From Candolleomyces eurysporus (taxonomy: Eukaryota > Basidiomycota > Agaricomycetes > Agaricales > Psathyrellaceae): a stretch of DNA of 34,622 nucleotides. The notes under the pieces were generated by a model. That model saw only the letters and a list, made by a program, of their open reading frames with translations, was not told where the DNA came from and made no database searches. The DNA lies in contig JANBPK010001282.1 in NCBI GenBank assembly GCA_027579435.1, positions 1 through 34,622 of the forward strand, written 5' to 3'. The position numbers were made by a program, and so were the translations under genes. Positions 31,248-34,622 of this stretch are shown here, piece by piece; the stretch's first letter is position 1; each line of letters starts with the position of its first letter.

Positions 31248-32839
31248 ATGAATGCAGCACTCCCGGAAGATCATTTGTTATTGTGAGTCTCGCCGTCAAT
31301 CATTCGCATAACGACTCTCACCGCTTCGTATCCTTGAGCGTTGGACCTATCGTATGTTTAAACCTATCGCAGCCTGGTTACAAAACGTTTAAACCTTCGT
31401 CACCAGCTTATTGGGTCGCTGTTCGCATACTTCTGCTTGGGTGCTTACTTCGTCCAGCTTTGTGAGCTCTTCATCAGGCGTCGCCACGCGAGATTCTCGA
31501 TAGCTGACGACGGTGTACGGCTCCTCAGCCCACTATCTCTTGAACCCGATGGAACACGAGAAGAGGATTGTTCATGTCCTAAGTAGGTCCTAATTTGTCT
31601 GCCTTCGCGCTGCTTGTTGACATTCACCACTCAAGTTGTACTGGTGACGATCGCTGAGATTGGGGGAGTCATTATCATGTCTCAAACTGCGTGGCGGGTA
31701 CTCTGTCAGGCGGACTTCAACCCCGCTCTCGTCCTCGCCCTCTCGCATTGGAGCACTGGCGCCCCAGTCTGCTACGGATCTGGTAAAGTCTTCATTTCGT
31801 CGAGCTCATGGTTCGGAGCCCTGACACTTGAGTTCTTTAGTCGCGTTGCTCGTACAGTGTTTCTTTGCATGGTGAGCTTCCTCCGAGTCGTGCTCATCCC
31901 AGCGTGATGAACATGTTACTCGGATTCTCCAGGAAGATCTGGAGGTTAGGCAAAGAATGGGTCTGGATCCTTCTTTCATGCGTCATCGCAGCTGTAAGCA
32001 GGGAATTTTCAATGCGCTTTAAGCCCCTTCGCTTACGTTCGCTAACAGCTCGCTTTTTTGCAATTCTCGGCTAGTATTGCAATCGCCGTGCAGGTGCGTT
32101 CGCTGTACAACCTTTACACTTGATAGGTTCTGGAACCTCCGTGCAGTTCGCTCAAATAAACAGAGATAGTCTCCGGACAGTGCTCTTGAGGAAGACTGTC
32201 ATCGTCCAACGGAGTGGGAGCCTCGCTTGTGACGCCCTCATTACCGCGTCTATGATTTGGATAGTACGTCAGTCTGTTTCTGCTTATAGTATTGTCATCT
32301 GAGGTCCCCGTCGGAACAGCTATGGAGCTACAAGACGGAGACCTCTATTCGCTCAACGCAGAGACTCCTCAATGGCTTGATCATCAACACCCTTGAGAAC
32401 GGAGCAGTGACGACTCTGTTTGTTGCGCTAAGTCTCGCGTTCTATCTCTCGTACCCGAAGAATTTCCTTAACCAGGCGTTGTAAGTCATTCTTGCCGATG
32501 GATATTGAATAATGAGAGATGACGTTCAACTGTCCAGCCAGCAAGCCGTTGGAAGACTGTACGTTGTAACCAATATCGTCTCCTGTTTTTCTCCTCTCAA
32601 CGCTGACATCGCGCCGCAGATATTCGAATGTCTTCATGGCAAGTCTGAATAGTCGGATCGGCCGATATCAACAGACCCATGTTCACTCGATGAATAATAT
32701 CGCGGACAAGGCTACTACCGGTGGCTACCCGAAGCGCTGGACCAAACTCAACCCGTTCCGGAAAGATCAAGAAGCTGGCGTCGATGACCTAAACGTTTCG
32801 GCGTCAATCGATTCCTGCAAAGGTCCTCCGAACGCTTAA
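31248..32839 (+). CDS. Multi-pass membrane protein, DUF6534-type (copy 3)
   Basis: Exons 31248..31282, 31339..31351, 31407..31461, 31529..31582, 31636..31782, 31841..31871, 31933..31993, 32049..32093, 32147..32263, 32320..32480, 32620..32839, all in phase, 312 residues. The first ten exons have exactly the lengths found in copy 2, including the 13-nt exon 2. The acceptor before exon 2 is the less usual TTGAG. TM-like segments are LIGSLFAYFCLGAYFVQL, IVLVTIAEIGGVIIMS, VALLVQCFFAW, LSCVIAALAFLQFSASIAIAV and NGAVTTLFVALSLAFYL. C-terminal LYSNVFMASLNSRIGR, then a polar tail with KRWTKLNPFRKDQEAG aligned to the tail of copy 2. No disabling change was seen. Confidence 0.87.
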
Positions 32840-33412
32840 GAGGGGTATAAAAGGCAATATTATCCCTTTGGGTATGTTGATGTGTTCCTAGTGGCACTGT
32901 CTGATTGCGCACGGACCCCGGCTGCGCTTTCGCCTTTCGGTCGACAATGACCGAATCACTGGTGGCTACTCAGGCTCGCTTCTCCCTGTATCATGTGTAT
33001 GCCGTCTCTCAAGGTCCCATTTCTATACTTCTATGTAGATATGTAGTGAGCGATTTGCTAGACCTTCTTCGAACCTATCACCAGCCGAAGAATTTTAGAA
33101 CCGCGATGGTTATCAGAGACGCTGCCAATTAGAAGGAGGTAAGGGGTGGAGCGGGTGAATTCCGATTCTCATGCTAACGCTTCCCTCGACATGTTCCTTA
33201 GTCTGAAGGGGCTTTCACAGAGACCATCAATCATTGGGCCAGTGCGGCCTGATGCATGCCTGAAGATCTTGTGCTTAGTAGTGCCGACAGCCATGTTATA
33301 AGAGATACGTTCAAGAACCAATGGTTTTCGCTTCCCTCACACGCCATTCTATCGTCAAGTCGCCCCTCCCCATCCTGCCGCCGTAGCTCCGGAACGGTGT
33401 TCGTCGAAAACC
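32840..33412. other. Intergenic, no supported gene
   Basis: 573 bp between copy 3 and the next membrane-protein gene, presumably holding the former's 3' end and the latter's promoter. A 75-codon plus frame (32905-33132) has no recognisable features. Confidence 0.45.
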
Positions 33413-34622
33413 ATGAGCAGTGCTGCAAGGACTGAGCAGAATCTGAGCGCGCGGCTGTCGATTCAGTACTCCGAGGCAAATGTTCAGCTCATTAGCATAG
33501 GTAGCCAAGCTATACTCGGAACTGCAAGTCAACAACTGAACAGTGGATTGCATACAGGTTTACAGCTTTTCATGTGCCTATACGGCCTTACCCTCTTCCT
33601 CGAAACTCCTCCCTCCCTCAGACGGGGCCGAGTTCTCTATATCGTCGTTTCGTTCACGATTCTCGTTCTGAACATCATGACAACAGCTTCGAACAATTAT
33701 ACAAATTATCAAAATTTGTACAATGCTGTTCCGGGCAGTCCTGAGAGGACGAGGGCGGCGATGGATACATACGGTGGGAGGGGGACGCCTGAGTATGCTG
33801 TGGCGAGGATCGCTTCGACGTTTATCGCATTCGTTGGAGACGGGTTACTGGTAAGTGCTTCGCTAGCCTGATAAAGATCCGAAGGGACGGGTAAAGCGAC
33901 GGCGTTCACAGCTATACCGGTGCTACTTTTTCTGGAACGATCGAAAATGGATGGTAATCCTCCCTGGTTTGGTGTATACAGCCTCAGTCGGTACGTCCTA
34001 CGCAGCAGTCCTTTGTCCTATTCTCTCTCAAACAAATCTTTTTATCTCACAGTGATGGGACTTTTACAAATGCTGTGGCAGCCGGCGTTCCCTGGATGGC
34101 GAATCGACTTTAGCGTAGCCTGGATATCTCTCAATGCCGCTCTTAACGTCCTCATCACGGCCATGATCTCCTTCCGCTTGCTCTTGGCTGCCCGTCGGAA
34201 CTCTCAACTCCTCCCATCTTTCTCCTCGAAAGTATATATCAGCGTTGTAGCTATTCTAGTGGAAGCTGCGCTGCCGCTGAGTATCACGGGCATCATCTTG
34301 GCGTGCTTCATGAACCAGAGTCGCGGGGCTGGTGCTACGAGGCCTCATCAAGGCATTTTCAGGATATTGTATTTCTTTTTCCTTGTGAGTACCATCTTTA
34401 TCTATATATCACGATCGGTTTTGAAACCCACCTCACTCAATTCCAACAGTCGATATCGCCGCAAATGATCATCTTCCGTGTAACCTCAGGCCGTGCACTA
34501 GCAAAGGATTTACGAGCTAGGAACCGCCGTGACGAGTACCCCCATGAGGACGGTGGCTCGGCAGTGCAGGCTATGTCGACTGCACTGGACTTTGCGAGGA
34601 GCGGAGGCGAGTCGGGAGATAC
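33413..34622 (+). CDS. Multi-pass membrane protein, basidiomycete family (3' end outside window)
   Basis: Exons 33413..33850, 33912..33990, 34053..34384 and 34450 to the window end, in phase; about 340 residues are visible and the frame is open at the edge. TM-like segments are LQLFMCLYGLTLFL, VLYIVVSFTILVLNIMT, VARIASTFIAFVGDGLLLY, WMVILPGLVYTASVGVMGLL, VAWISLNAALNVLITAMISF and VVAILVEAALPLSITGIILACF, then ILYFFFLSISPQMIIFRVTSGRA, a closing pattern typical of a large agaricomycete seven-TM-like family of unknown function. Exon 1 contains a 57-nt stretch, 33503-33559, bounded by GTAGCC and ATACAG. It could be an in-frame optional intron; removing it joins QLISIG to LQLFMC. It is a different family from the three upstream genes. 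Confidence 0.75.

Noticed and set aside
33503..33559. Calling this 57-nt stretch an intron of the last membrane-protein gene.
   Set aside because: The donor GTAGCC is weak, the length is a multiple of three and the frame is open, so both forms are possible; it was left in the exon.

Overview
The window looks like a piece of a mushroom-forming basidiomycete (Agaricomycetes) genome. Genes are split by many 50-70 nt GT-AG introns. The protein families fit as well: KDZ transposase, NWD2-type NACHT protein, expanded G-alpha-like proteins, DUF6534 membrane proteins and a fungal Trl1 tRNA ligase. No prokaryotic signal, tRNA, rRNA or CRISPR was seen. All exon boundaries below were inferred by eye from splice motifs, reading phase and family homology. 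A few N positions (2429, 2782, 5339-5358, 5686-5687, 18284, 28066) show the assembly is imperfect.

Layout. 1-1630: 3' half of a KDZ transposase gene (+). It is followed by about 1.5 kb of degenerate repeats dense in GGTGCA/TGCACC (1715-3180), ending in a ~58-bp box that recurs further right. 4412-7698: complete TRL1 tRNA ligase (-), five exons. 8254-10785: complete NACHT ATPase (NLR-like) gene (+), four exons, no C-terminal repeat domain. 10975-23262: a head-to-tail array, all on the minus strand, of six G-alpha-like units. Three are essentially complete (11796-13609, 15768-17588, 20772-22722) and three are remnants. A fragment of the neighbouring NACHT gene is embedded in the array (18703-19250). 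24009-25500: complete TauD/TfdA-type Fe(II)/2-oxoglutarate dioxygenase (-), eight exons. 26271-32839: three tandem DUF6534-type membrane protein genes (+), each with the same 11-exon structure. 33413-end: a different basidiomycete multi-pass membrane protein (+), cut by the window edge.

Housekeeping (TRL1, probably the dioxygenase) flanks a fast-changing accessory block. The G-alpha-like proteins keep the fold-level blocks of heterotrimeric G-alpha subunits. Their nucleotide-binding motifs are eroded in the same places in every copy: the P-loop Ser/Thr in two of three, and DxxG and NKxD in all three. Even so, the reading frames and introns are largely intact, including a 6-nt microexon. An NLR next to, and partly shuffled into, an array of degenerate signalling GTPase-like genes is the most unusual feature of the window. 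A joint role in non-self recognition is only an inference.
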